From Maribacter stanieri (lineage in GTDB: Bacteria > Bacteroidota > Bacteroidia > Flavobacteriales > Flavobacteriaceae): DNA of 64,000 nt. Below are positions 17,989 to 25,921 of this stretch, piece after piece (positions within the stretch are counted from its first letter, which is position 1; the number at the start of each line of letters is the position of its first letter). Position numbers and translations under genes: made by a program. Under the pieces are notes generated by a model that did not search any database, was not told the origin of the DNA, and saw only the letters and a program-made list of their open reading frames with translations. The stretch is taken from NCBI RefSeq assembly GCF_900112245.1, contig NZ_FOYX01000001.1:1413856-1477855 (forward strand). The letters run 5' to 3'.

Positions 17989-18023
17989 TTTTCAGTGCCA
18001 GTTGGCAGTATCAGTTATCAGCA
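17989..18023 (+). repeat. Left arm of imperfect inverted repeat flanking the S23 gene
   Basis: The arm begins TTTTCAGTG and is rich in CAGT units. It resembles the reverse complement of 18461-18496, downstream of the S23 gene: TTTTCAGTG is identical, and both continue with GGCAGTA, CAGT and TCAG in the same order. It directly follows the ruvC stop. Confidence 0.6.
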
Positions 18024-18086
18024 ATAGCGTTAAGTAATAGGTTTACATATTTAGAAGTAGTACGCGGTAAACAGTAAAAACAATTT

Positions 18087-18452
18087 ATGCAGTTTCAAGA
18101 TTTATTGGCTTATAAAAAGTCTTTTGCATTAGCAATGAAGATTTTTAATATTTCAAAATCCTTTCCTAAAGAAGAGAAATATTCCTTGACTGACCAAATT
18201 AGACGTTCCTCTAGAAGTATAAGTGCTAATATTGCAGAAGCATATCGTAAAAGAAGTTATCCTAAGCTTTTTGTAAGTAAGTTGACAGATAGTGACGCGG
18301 AAAATTCAGAAACTCAAACCTGGCTAGAGTTTGCATTTAAATGTGACTATATTGACCAAATAACATTTAATGATTTTATAAAAGATAGTGAAGAAGTTGG
18401 TAAGCTGTTAAACTATATGATTAATAACCCAAGTAAATTTGGTTCAAACTAA
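18087..18452 (+). CDS. S23-type four-helix-bundle protein
   Basis: The 121-residue protein matches the family of 23S rRNA intervening-sequence proteins. The motif FQDLLAYKKSFALAM is at the N-terminus, followed by YSLTDQIRRSSRSISANIAEA and a C-terminal helix with the EVGKLLNYMI pattern. Members form pentamers and bind nucleic acid; the related bAvd protein serves diversity-generating retroelements. No reverse transcriptase or rRNA gene is nearby. Imperfect inverted repeats on both sides suggest it arrived as a small insertion unit between ruvC and hemW. Confidence 0.9.
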   Translation: MQFQDLLAYKKSFALAMKIFNISKSFPKEEKYSLTDQIRRSSRSISANIAEAYRKRSYPKLFVSKLTDSDAENSETQTWLEFAFKCDYIDQITFNDFIKDSEEVGKLLNYMINNPSKFGSN

Positions 18453-18460
18453 TAACTGTA

Positions 18461-18496
18461 AACTGTTTACTGAATACTGGTACTGCCCACTGAAAA
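18461..18496 (-). repeat. Right arm of imperfect inverted repeat flanking the S23 gene
   Basis: Read on the minus strand this arm also begins TTTTCAGTG and contains CAGT units in the same order as the left arm at 17989-18023. Two further copies of CTGAAAA follow it up to the hemW start. Confidence 0.6.
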
Positions 18497-18511
18497 CTGA
18501 AAACTGAAAAT

Positions 18512-19645
18512 ATGTCCGGTATCTACATCCACATTCCATTTTGCAAACAAGCATGTCACTATTGTGATTTTCATTTTTCTACCACTATGGGGAAGAAAGA
18601 AGCGATGGTGAGTGCATTATGCAGAGAATTGGAACTACGTAAAGATGAGTTCTCTAATGTCCTTGTAGAGACAATCTATTTTGGTGGTGGTACACCTTCT
18701 GTTTTAGAGACTGAGGAAATTGAGCAGCTGATAACTGCGGTTCGTGAGCATTATGATGTTGTAGACAATCCGGAAATTACGTTAGAAGCCAATCCTGATG
18801 ATTTATCTGAAGAAAAAATAATTCAACTCGCAGAAAGTTCCATTAACCGTTTAAGTATTGGTATTCAATCGTTTTTTGAGGAAGATTTAAAACTGATGAA
18901 CAGGGCTCATAATGCCTTAGAGGCAGAAAAAAGTCTTCAACTGGCTAGTGAGTATTTCGATAATATTTCAATTGACCTTATTTACGGCATGCCAAATATG
19001 ACTTTAGAGCGTTGGAAACGGAATATCGATAAAGCACTTGGTTTCGGTATTCCGCATATCTCAAGTTATGCCCTTACGGTAGAGCCTAAAACCGCACTGG
19101 CGAAGTTTGTGGAGGATGGATTGATTACGCCCGCCACCGATGAAGAAACCCAAGAGCATTTTAACTTGTTAAACGATACTTTATTGGCAGCAGGATTTGA
19201 TTGTTATGAAATATCTAATTTTGGAAAACCAGGGTATTACTCTAAGAATAATTCTGCCTACTGGCAGCAGAAAAAATATATAGGTATTGGTCCGTCCGCA
19301 CATTCTTTTGACGGCGTGCGTAGAGGGTGGAATATTAATAACAATCCGAAATACATAAAATCTATAGAACAAGATATAGTTCCTATGGAGGTTGAGGTGC
19401 TTTCTGCTACCGATAAATATAATGAGTATGTAATGACAGGGTTAAGAACGATTTGGGGAGTTTCGCTCACGAGAATTTCTGAAGAATTCGGACTTAAATT
19501 TAAAGATTACGCCTTAATGCAAGCTGATAAATTTATAGAACAACATCTATTATATATTGAAGATGAAATCTTGAAAACTACCAAAAAAGGCATGTTTTTA
19601 GCTGATGGCATTGCTGCAGATTTGTTTATGGTTAACCTAAAGTAA
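18512..19645 (+). CDS. hemW: Radical SAM haem chaperone HemW
   Basis: The 377-residue protein has the radical-SAM iron-sulphur motif CxxxCxxC (Cys11, Cys15, Cys18 in FCKQACHYCDF) at its N-terminus. FGGGTPS, ANPDDL and GIQSF are conserved HemN/HemW family segments. The length and the absence of the second N-terminal domain of HemN point to HemW, which binds haem and loads it onto respiratory proteins, rather than coproporphyrinogen dehydrogenase. Confidence 0.94.
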   Translation: MSGIYIHIPFCKQACHYCDFHFSTTMGKKEAMVSALCRELELRKDEFSNVLVETIYFGGGTPSVLETEEIEQLITAVREHYDVVDNPEITLEANPDDLSEEKIIQLAESSINRLSIGIQSFFEEDLKLMNRAHNALEAEKSLQLASEYFDNISIDLIYGMPNMTLERWKRNIDKALGFGIPHISSYALTVEPKTALAKFVEDGLITPATDEETQEHFNLLNDTLLAAGFDCYEISNFGKPGYYSKNNSAYWQQKKYIGIGPSAHSFDGVRRGWNINNNPKYIKSIEQDIVPMEVEVLSATDKYNEYVMTGLRTIWGVSLTRISEEFGLKFKDYALMQADKFIEQHLLYIEDEILKTTKKGMFLADGIAADLFMVNLK

Positions 19646-19724
19646 CGCTTAAAAAGTTGTAATTTCCTTACTTTAAAGCCAATGTAATTACCCTTTTATT
19701 GGCTTATTGATTGACTAAGAGTAT

Positions 19725-20471
19725 ATGAAGACTACTATAATTTACGAAAACAAAAATTACCACATAGACCTATCTCAACCCTTAGATGTTTCCATACCTA
19801 TTACCGGTAAAAAGGATAATGTAAACGCTTGGTATGTTAAAGCACCAACTATAGAGCCTCATAGAGAAGCTAATTTTACGGGGAGTATATTGGCGGGGTC
19901 GAGTACTAATTTTTATGATATTTCTTTCAATCCACATGCGCATGGAACACATACCGAATGTGTAGGGCATATATCAAAAGAACATCAATCTGTAAATCAG
20001 AATTTAAGGGAGTTTTTCTTTATGGCTGAGGTAATCACTATAACGCCTTTAGAAAACAACCAAGATTTAGTAATTACAAAAGAGCAATTAGAGACAGCAT
20101 TAAAGAATAAGAAGCCAAAAGCATTGGTAATAAGAACGCGCCCAAACCTAGAGGTGAAGATTCATAGACAATATTCAAATACCAATCCGCCTTATTTTTT
20201 AGAAGATGCCATGGTATTTATAAGGGAGTTAGGTGTTGAACATTTATTAATAGACCTGCCCTCTGTAGATAAAGAAAAAGATGGCGGTGAACTATTATCT
20301 CACAAAGCATTTTGGAATTTTAATGGGGATATACGTTTAAGGGCAACAATAACCGAATTTATTTTTGTGTCAGATATTATTATTGACGGACCTTATTTTT
20401 TAAACTTGCAAGTGGCACCTTTTGAAAATGACGCAAGCCCAAGCAGACCGGTGCTTTATAAAATAAAATAA
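19725..20471 (+). CDS. Cyclase-family (kynurenine formamidase-like) metal hydrolase
   Basis: The 248-residue protein has the metal-binding signature HAHGTHTE in FNPHAHGTHTECVGH (about residues 77-90). A second conserved region is DLPSVDKEKDGG. The cyclase family (Pfam PF04199) includes kynurenine formamidase and polyketide cyclases, so a hydrolase of amide or ester bonds is likely. The substrate is unknown and no tryptophan pathway genes are near. DUF4260 follows after 2 bp, making an operon likely. Confidence 0.85.
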   Translation: MKTTIIYENKNYHIDLSQPLDVSIPITGKKDNVNAWYVKAPTIEPHREANFTGSILAGSSTNFYDISFNPHAHGTHTECVGHISKEHQSVNQNLREFFFMAEVITITPLENNQDLVITKEQLETALKNKKPKALVIRTRPNLEVKIHRQYSNTNPPYFLEDAMVFIRELGVEHLLIDLPSVDKEKDGGELLSHKAFWNFNGDIRLRATITEFIFVSDIIIDGPYFLNLQVAPFENDASPSRPVLYKIK

Positions 20472-20473
20472 TT

Positions 20474-20833
20474 ATGAAAAATTTACTAAAACTAGAAGAG
20501 CTAGCATTAATGATACTTGGTATTTTTATGTTCGGGTTACTAGGCTATCAATGGTGGTGGCTGCCAGTTTTAATATTGACTCCAGATATTTCTATGTTGG
20601 GCTATATTGCGAATTCAAAAGTAGGTGCAATTTGTTATAACTTATTTCATCATAGAGGAGTAGCCATACTTTTATACTTTGTGGGAATTTATTTAATGTT
20701 ACCCATTATACAATTAATTGGCACAATTCTTTTTATACATATAGCGATGGACCGTATATTTGGCTATGGACTCAAATATGAAAAGGGGTTTAAGTTTACT
20801 CATTTAGGTGAAATAGGAAATAAAAATGGATAA
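20474..20833 (+). CDS. DUF4260 family membrane protein
   Basis: The 119-residue protein has three to four hydrophobic segments and the conserved LTPDISMLGY and LFHHRGVA motifs of DUF4260. The histidines in HHRG and in FIHIAMDR could bind a ligand. The biochemical function is unknown. It starts 2 bp after the cyclase-like gene and overlaps the next gene by 8 bp, so the three genes form one transcription unit. Confidence 0.85.
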   Translation: MKNLLKLEELALMILGIFMFGLLGYQWWWLPVLILTPDISMLGYIANSKVGAICYNLFHHRGVAILLYFVGIYLMLPIIQLIGTILFIHIAMDRIFGYGLKYEKGFKFTHLGEIGNKNG

Positions 20834-21446
20834 CATTTTCGATACCATTCTCGGCTTAGTTTTAGGTGCTATTGGTATGTACTGGCTTTTTAATTTTTTT
20901 AAAGGCAAAAAGAGCAAAGAGATTACTACACATCAATCAACCGTATTATTAGAAAAGATGAAGAGCGTTTGTAAGTTGATATCTGTAGAGGGTGAGTTTG
21001 CTGAAATCTATAAATATGAAAACGTAAAAGATTTTTTGAGTTTGGTAAGTAGCAAAAAGAAAGCGCTTGTGGTGATAAAGGCAAAAGCCCATATTGGGTA
21101 TGATTTAAGTAAATTGCTAATGCATGCAGATGAAGCTAATAAAAAGATAATTCTAGATAATTTTCCAGAGCCCGAAGTTTTGAGTATTGAACCGGAATTG
21201 GAGTTTTATGATATTAAAAGCGGATTCTTTAATTTCTTTGCGCCAGATGATTTAACCAAACTTAATGCAGAGGCAAAAACACATATACGTGAAAAAATAC
21301 CAGAAAGCGGATTGATGGATACCGCTCGAAAAGAAGCATTGCAAACAGTTTTAATAATGGAAAAAATTGTTGAGACTATAGGGTGGGAGTTGGATTATTC
21401 TGCTCTTAAAATTCCCCAAAAACAAATTGAACTACTAGAAAAATAA
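20826..21446 (+). CDS. DUF4230 family protein, membrane-anchored
   Basis: This 206-residue protein has one N-terminal membrane segment (about residues 7-24: LGLVLGAIGMYWLFNFF) followed by a soluble DUF4230-type domain. VVIKAKAHIGYDLSKL is characteristic of that domain. It overlaps the DUF4260 gene by 8 bp. No function is established for the family. The topology suggests an inner-membrane protein with its main domain outside the cytoplasm. Confidence 0.85.
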   Translation: MDNIFDTILGLVLGAIGMYWLFNFFKGKKSKEITTHQSTVLLEKMKSVCKLISVEGEFAEIYKYENVKDFLSLVSSKKKALVVIKAKAHIGYDLSKLLMHADEANKKIILDNFPEPEVLSIEPELEFYDIKSGFFNFFAPDDLTKLNAEAKTHIREKIPESGLMDTARKEALQTVLIMEKIVETIGWELDYSALKIPQKQIELLEK

Positions 21447-21470
21447 CACCAAACAACTTAGATTTAAAAA

Positions 21471-21866
21471 ATGAAAAACGTAATTTGTATCCTTGTATTA
21501 ACACTAATGGCCACTATAACTTTTGGTCAAAATGATAAAGAAATGACAGAATTCGATTCTAATTTTTCCCATACCGTATTTTTCTGGTTGAAAAATCCTG
21601 ATAATCAGGCAGACCGTACCGCTTTTGAGACTTCATTACGTAAGTTTTTGGATAACTCCGGTTATGCAAAAACAAAATTTATTGGTACACCTCCAAGAGC
21701 TAGCAGAGATGTGGTAGATGGTTCATTTACCTATTCTTTAATTGTAAGTTTTGATTCTGCAGAGTCTCAACAAGCTTATCAGGACGAAGCTCCGCATAAA
21801 CTGTTTATTGCAGACTCGGAAAAGCTGTGGTCTAAAGTAATCGTTTACGATTCAACAGGAATCTAA
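21471..21866 (+). CDS. Exported Dabb-family (stress-responsive alpha/beta barrel) protein
   Basis: The 131-residue protein has a signal peptide of about 19 residues (LVLTLMATITFGQ). A single Dabb domain follows: FSHTVFFWLKNP at its start and SLIVSFDSAESQQAYQDEAPHKLF in the second half. Dabb domains form dimeric ferredoxin-like barrels in small enzymes and stress proteins. The ligand and reaction are unknown. It lies 24 bp after DUF4230 and 9 bp before the GNAT gene, in the same direction. Confidence 0.88.
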   Translation: MKNVICILVLTLMATITFGQNDKEMTEFDSNFSHTVFFWLKNPDNQADRTAFETSLRKFLDNSGYAKTKFIGTPPRASRDVVDGSFTYSLIVSFDSAESQQAYQDEAPHKLFIADSEKLWSKVIVYDSTGI

Positions 21867-21875
21867 AATCAAACT

Positions 21876-22418
21876 ATGACTTTTAGAAAGGCTGCCGAAG
21901 TAGATGTTGAGAAAATAGCAACGTTACATTCGGTAAGCTGGCAGCAAAATTATAGAGACTCTTTTAGTGACCATTTTTTAGATAATCTGGCATTCGAGAA
22001 TAGATTGATTGAATGGAAAAAGCGCTTTGAGCATCCGTCAGATAATCAGTTTGTTTTTATAGCAGAGGAAGATGGCGAGTTCTTGGGTTTTATGTGTGCC
22101 TATTTCAATCATGATGTTCAATATGGAACATTGCTAGATAATTTACACGTAAGTCTTAATACTCAAGGAAAAGGTATAGGTACAAGGTTAATAGCAGCTT
22201 TAGCGGAAGAAATTGTACAACGAAATGGAGAGAATGGCTTCTATTTATGGGTGTTAAATACCAACATTGCTGCAATTAAATATTATGAAAAGATAGGCGG
22301 CGTCGCAATTGAAACTGTTGAATCTAACGATATAGGTGATAAGACATTTTTAAAGATTAGATACTATTGGCAGAATGCCTCAGAGTTTTTAGAAAACGTA
22401 AGAGTCAAAAGATCATAA
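21876..22418 (+). CDS. GNAT-family N-acetyltransferase
   Basis: The 180-residue protein has the GNAT fold. The start is MTFRKAAEVDVEKIATLH. The beta4 strand TLLDNLHVSL leads into the acetyl-CoA phosphate loop TQGKGIGTRLI (Q/R-x-x-G-x-G/A). The later LWVLNTNIAAIKYYEKIGG is the usual C-terminal signature. It would acetylate an amine on a small molecule or protein, with substrate unknown. The next gene starts 1 bp after its stop. Confidence 0.93.
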   Translation: MTFRKAAEVDVEKIATLHSVSWQQNYRDSFSDHFLDNLAFENRLIEWKKRFEHPSDNQFVFIAEEDGEFLGFMCAYFNHDVQYGTLLDNLHVSLNTQGKGIGTRLIAALAEEIVQRNGENGFYLWVLNTNIAAIKYYEKIGGVAIETVESNDIGDKTFLKIRYYWQNASEFLENVRVKRS

Positions 22419-22419
22419 A

Positions 22420-22773
22420 ATGAATGTTGAAGAATACCGAGAATACTGCATTTCTAAAAAAGGAGTAACGGAATCCTTTCCTTTTGATGAGACAACGTTG
22501 GTATTTAAAGTCATGGGTAAAATGTTTGCCCTTTGCGGGTTGGATAATGTTCCACTACGAGTCAATTTAAAGTGTGATCCAGACAGAGCAATAGAACTTC
22601 GCGAAACTCATGACGGTATAATTGAGGGCTGGCACATGAGTAAAAAACATTGGAACACTGTTTACCTAGATCAAATATCTAAAGAACTTACGCTAGAGCT
22701 TATTGATCATTCTTATGATCTGGTCGTTTCTAAGTTAACCAAGAAGGTGAAGTCGCAGTTAGAAGCACTATAG
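22420..22773 (+). CDS. MmcQ/YjbR family DNA-binding protein
   Basis: This 117-residue protein matches the MmcQ/YjbR family: MNVEEYREYCISKKGVTESFPF at the start, KVMGKMFAL in the centre and the HMSKKHWNTVYLD block. The family has a CyaY-like fold and is often called DNA-binding on structural grounds; its role is unclear. It is the last gene of a close rightward run from 19725 and is tightly coupled to the GNAT gene. Confidence 0.92.
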   Translation: MNVEEYREYCISKKGVTESFPFDETTLVFKVMGKMFALCGLDNVPLRVNLKCDPDRAIELRETHDGIIEGWHMSKKHWNTVYLDQISKELTLELIDHSYDLVVSKLTKKVKSQLEAL

Positions 22774-22904
22774 TACTAGGTATCTAAAGCCTTGTATAAT
22801 TAATAAGAAAAGCCTGTTCCCTCACTCAAAAGTATCATTCACTCATTCCTACTTTTTTTCAGTTCCTATTTTTTGGTACTTAATAGTGTATAAAACCACT
22901 ATTC

Positions 22905-23522
22905 ATGAAAAACCACAGATCTCCACAAGAAGTAAATGCCGGTTCTATGGCAGATATCGCTTTTCTATTATTGATTTTTTTCTTGGTCACCACTTCTATA
23001 GAGAATGATGCTGGACTTAACCGTCTAATGCCTTCGAATGATAATGAAGCTATTGTTGATATCAGAGAGCGAAACCTTTTTGAAATTAGTATTAATAATA
23101 GTGATCAAATAATGGCAGAAGAGGAAATCATAAATTCAAAAATCCTTAGAAAGAAAGTAATCGCCTTTATAGATAACGGTGGTTATACATTGGGTATGGA
23201 TGGATATTGTGATTATTGTAAAGGCGACCGTTTACTAGATTTATCTGAAAATCCTGATAAGGCTATTATTTCTATAAAAACACAACGCAATACAAGCTAT
23301 CCGGTTTATGTAGCTGTACAAAATGAAGTGATTGCAGCTTATAACACCTTGCGTAATAGAGAAAGCTTACGATTGTTCAATACCCCTTATGAAAGCATTT
23401 ATTCTGATTATTACAATGAAGAGATCAGTGAGGACCAAAAAGGGCAATTAAAAGAACGTCTTGAAATTATAAGAGCACTTTATCCGCAGAAAATTCTAGA
23501 ACCAGAAACAGTAAATAACTAA
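22905..23522 (+). CDS. ExbD/TolR-type biopolymer transport protein (1)
   Basis: The 205-residue protein has a short basic N-terminus and one membrane segment with the conserved acidic residue (GSMADIAFLLLIFFLVTT, about residues 13-33). A periplasmic domain follows. ExbD proteins form proton channels with ExbB to energise TonB or Tol. The periplasmic domain is longer than in classical ExbD (about 140 residues) and contains a Cys pair (YCDYC). It is paired with a second ExbD 4 bp downstream, and no ExbB is in the window. Confidence 0.9.
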   Translation: MKNHRSPQEVNAGSMADIAFLLLIFFLVTTSIENDAGLNRLMPSNDNEAIVDIRERNLFEISINNSDQIMAEEEIINSKILRKKVIAFIDNGGYTLGMDGYCDYCKGDRLLDLSENPDKAIISIKTQRNTSYPVYVAVQNEVIAAYNTLRNRESLRLFNTPYESIYSDYYNEEISEDQKGQLKERLEIIRALYPQKILEPETVNN

Positions 23523-23526
23523 CACC

Positions 23527-24009
23527 ATGATAAAATTCAACAAGTATCGATCTAGTAAAAGCTTGCCGCCTGTATCAACAGCATCATTACCTGATATTGT
23601 TTTTATACTTCTCTTTTTCTTTATGACGGTTACCGTTATGAAGAATCAGAATTTATTGGTGGAGAATACCTTACCAACCGCAACTGAAACTGAAAAATTG
23701 GACAAGAAAGACCGAATTATAGAAATTTATGTGGGTAGGCCTACTGCAGAAGCCAAGACCAATTTGGGAGATGAGCTCAGAATTCAAATGGATAATAAAT
23801 TTATCACCGTAGATGAAGTAGGCGACTATGCCCTACAAGCCTTGTCGTCAATGCCAGAGCATTTAAAAAGTGTAGCAACAGTATCTATTAAAGCGGATAT
23901 TGGAGTGAAAATGGGTATTATAGAAGACCTTAAAAACGAACTTCGTATGGTGAATTTATTGAAAATAAACTATACCACTTATGAAGGTGCCGCTGTAGAT
24001 AATTTATAG
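23527..24009 (+). CDS. ExbD/TolR-type biopolymer transport protein (2)
   Basis: The 160-residue protein also has one membrane segment with the conserved acidic residue (ASLPDIVFILLFFFMTV, about residues 21-39) and a periplasmic domain. It differs in sequence from the preceding ExbD. Paired, unlike ExbD proteins are common in Bacteroidota and could form a heteromeric stator. The ExbB partner must lie elsewhere. Confidence 0.9.
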   Translation: MIKFNKYRSSKSLPPVSTASLPDIVFILLFFFMTVTVMKNQNLLVENTLPTATETEKLDKKDRIIEIYVGRPTAEAKTNLGDELRIQMDNKFITVDEVGDYALQALSSMPEHLKSVATVSIKADIGVKMGIIEDLKNELRMVNLLKINYTTYEGAAVDNL

Positions 24010-24065
24010 AATGAAATGAATGTTTTAAAAACTGCTTTCCATTTATAGAAACCACTTTCTAAGGT

Positions 24066-24073
24066 TATCTTTG
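24066..24073 (+). promoter_or_regulatory. Putative -7 promoter box of the MutS-like gene
   Basis: TATCTTTG matches TAnnTTTG. Transcription would begin near 24080, which fits translation from the ATG at 24099. Confidence 0.55.
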
Positions 24074-24098
24074 CCTTTTCTATAATAGGTTGATATTC

Positions 24099-25871
24099 AT
24101 GAATAATTTAGAGGAATTTTACACCCAACGCGTACAAAAGTTTGATGAGCTTATAGAAGCCTTAAATAAGAAACTATTTTTATTTAGCACGCTGCGGTTA
24201 CTAATCTTTTTAGGTACCATCGCTGCACTTTATTTCGCTTCGGTAAATGCAAAATATGTAGTTGCCGTATTATTTGTAGGTATACCATTGTTCTTATTTT
24301 TAGTAAGTAAGTACACAAATCTAAAACTTCAAAAAGCTAAAATTGAAGAGTTGCGAAATATCAACTTGGTAGAATTGCAAGTGCTAAAAAGAGACTTTTT
24401 TAAATTGCCTAACGGAAAAGAATTTGCCGATGACATTCATTTTTTCAGTCAAGATATAGACTTGTTTGGTGAAGGTTCTTTTTATCAAATTTCTAATAGA
24501 ACAAAACTTGCTGAGGGTAGCCTTTTATTGGCCGATATCTACAAGGAAAATTCAATAAAAGATATTGAAGAAAAACAAGAAGCTATTGTTGAAATTGGAA
24601 GGAATGTAGATTGGCGACAAGAATTCTCAGCTATGGCCGCTCTAACTAAAACAGAAACATCTACCCATACTATTGTTAAATGGTTAAAGGATTATAAGCC
24701 ATTTGTGCCCAAAGCAATGAAATATATTCCTTTGGTTTTTTCATTATTGTCAGTGGCTATTTTCAGCGCTTATTTTTTAGACCTGTTGCCAGAATCCGCA
24801 TTAATTTTTTGGTTGGCCTTAGGTATGGTCATTGTAGGTGTCTTTACCAAAAAAGTAACAAATTTGGGACAGAGTGCCACCAAAATGAAATCTACGTTTG
24901 ATCAATATAATCAGTTGTTAGCTATGATAGAGCAAACTGATTTTACGACTGATCTATTGAAGAAACAGAAGTTAAGCATCTTAAGTAACGGCGATGATAA
25001 TTCTAAAGTGCTCAAAAAATTCGCGTCTCTTTTAAGTAACCTAGACCGTAATAATAATCTTCTGTATTTAATATTTGCTAATGGGTTTTTTCTACGGTCA
25101 CTAACAGATTGTCTTGCTATAGAAAAGTGGATAGATGAACATGGTAAAAGTGTAGAAATATGGTTCAATACCATTGCATTCTTTGACGCCTATAGTAGTT
25201 TAGGGAATTTTGCTTTTAACCATCCGAATTTTACATATCCGACGATTACAAATGACGGAGTGGTATTGAAATCTAAAAATGCAGGTCACCCGTTATTAGA
25301 CCCAGCAAAAAGTATATTGAATGATATTACTATTGATGGCGGACAGTTTTTTATCATTACTGGTGCAAATATGGCTGGTAAGAGTACATTTTTGAGAACG
25401 GTATCACTGCAGATTATGATGGCAAATGTAGGGTTACCAGTTTGTGCAGAAGCAGTAAGTTATTCCCCTATAAAACTAATTACTAGTATGCGTACCACAG
25501 ATTCATTGACAGATGATGAATCGTACTTCTTTTCAGAATTAAAACGACTTAGTTATATCGTAGATGAAATTAAGACCGATCGCTATTTCATTGTTTTAGA
25601 TGAAATCTTGAAAGGAACAAATAGTACCGATAAGGCTTTAGGTTCAAGAAAATTTGTAGAGCGATTGGTAAAAAGTAAATCTACAGGGATTATTGCTACG
25701 CATGACCTAAGTCTTTGCGAAGTCGCTAATGAGCACCCAGCTGTAAAAAATCATTATTTTGATGCTGAGATAATAGATAACGAATTACATTTCGATTATA
25801 CTTTTAAGGACGGAATCTGTCAGAATATGAATGCTTCTTTTCTCTTAAAAAAGATGGGAATAATTGAGTAA
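24099..25871 (+). CDS. Membrane-anchored MutS-family ATPase
   Basis: I use the ATG at 24099; the frame is open from a TTG at 24090. The protein of about 590 residues has two hydrophobic segments near residues 28-70 and two more near 210-255. The MutS ATPase domain is C-terminal: Walker A GANMAGKST (422-430), the SYFFSEL signature, Walker B FIVLDEI and the switch GIIATHD. It lacks the mismatch-recognition domain I of MutS1 and the Smr nuclease of MutS2. It is therefore unlikely to be the canonical mismatch repair protein, and its DNA substrate and role are unknown. Confidence 0.88.
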   Translation: MNNLEEFYTQRVQKFDELIEALNKKLFLFSTLRLLIFLGTIAALYFASVNAKYVVAVLFVGIPLFLFLVSKYTNLKLQKAKIEELRNINLVELQVLKRDFFKLPNGKEFADDIHFFSQDIDLFGEGSFYQISNRTKLAEGSLLLADIYKENSIKDIEEKQEAIVEIGRNVDWRQEFSAMAALTKTETSTHTIVKWLKDYKPFVPKAMKYIPLVFSLLSVAIFSAYFLDLLPESALIFWLALGMVIVGVFTKKVTNLGQSATKMKSTFDQYNQLLAMIEQTDFTTDLLKKQKLSILSNGDDNSKVLKKFASLLSNLDRNNNLLYLIFANGFFLRSLTDCLAIEKWIDEHGKSVEIWFNTIAFFDAYSSLGNFAFNHPNFTYPTITNDGVVLKSKNAGHPLLDPAKSILNDITIDGGQFFIITGANMAGKSTFLRTVSLQIMMANVGLPVCAEAVSYSPIKLITSMRTTDSLTDDESYFFSELKRLSYIVDEIKTDRYFIVLDEILKGTNSTDKALGSRKFVERLVKSKSTGIIATHDLSLCEVANEHPAVKNHYFDAEIIDNELHFDYTFKDGICQNMNASFLLKKMGIIE

Positions 25872-25921
25872 GAATTAATTATTACTAGATTTAAAATTGT
25901 AAACTTTTTCGATAGCCTTTT

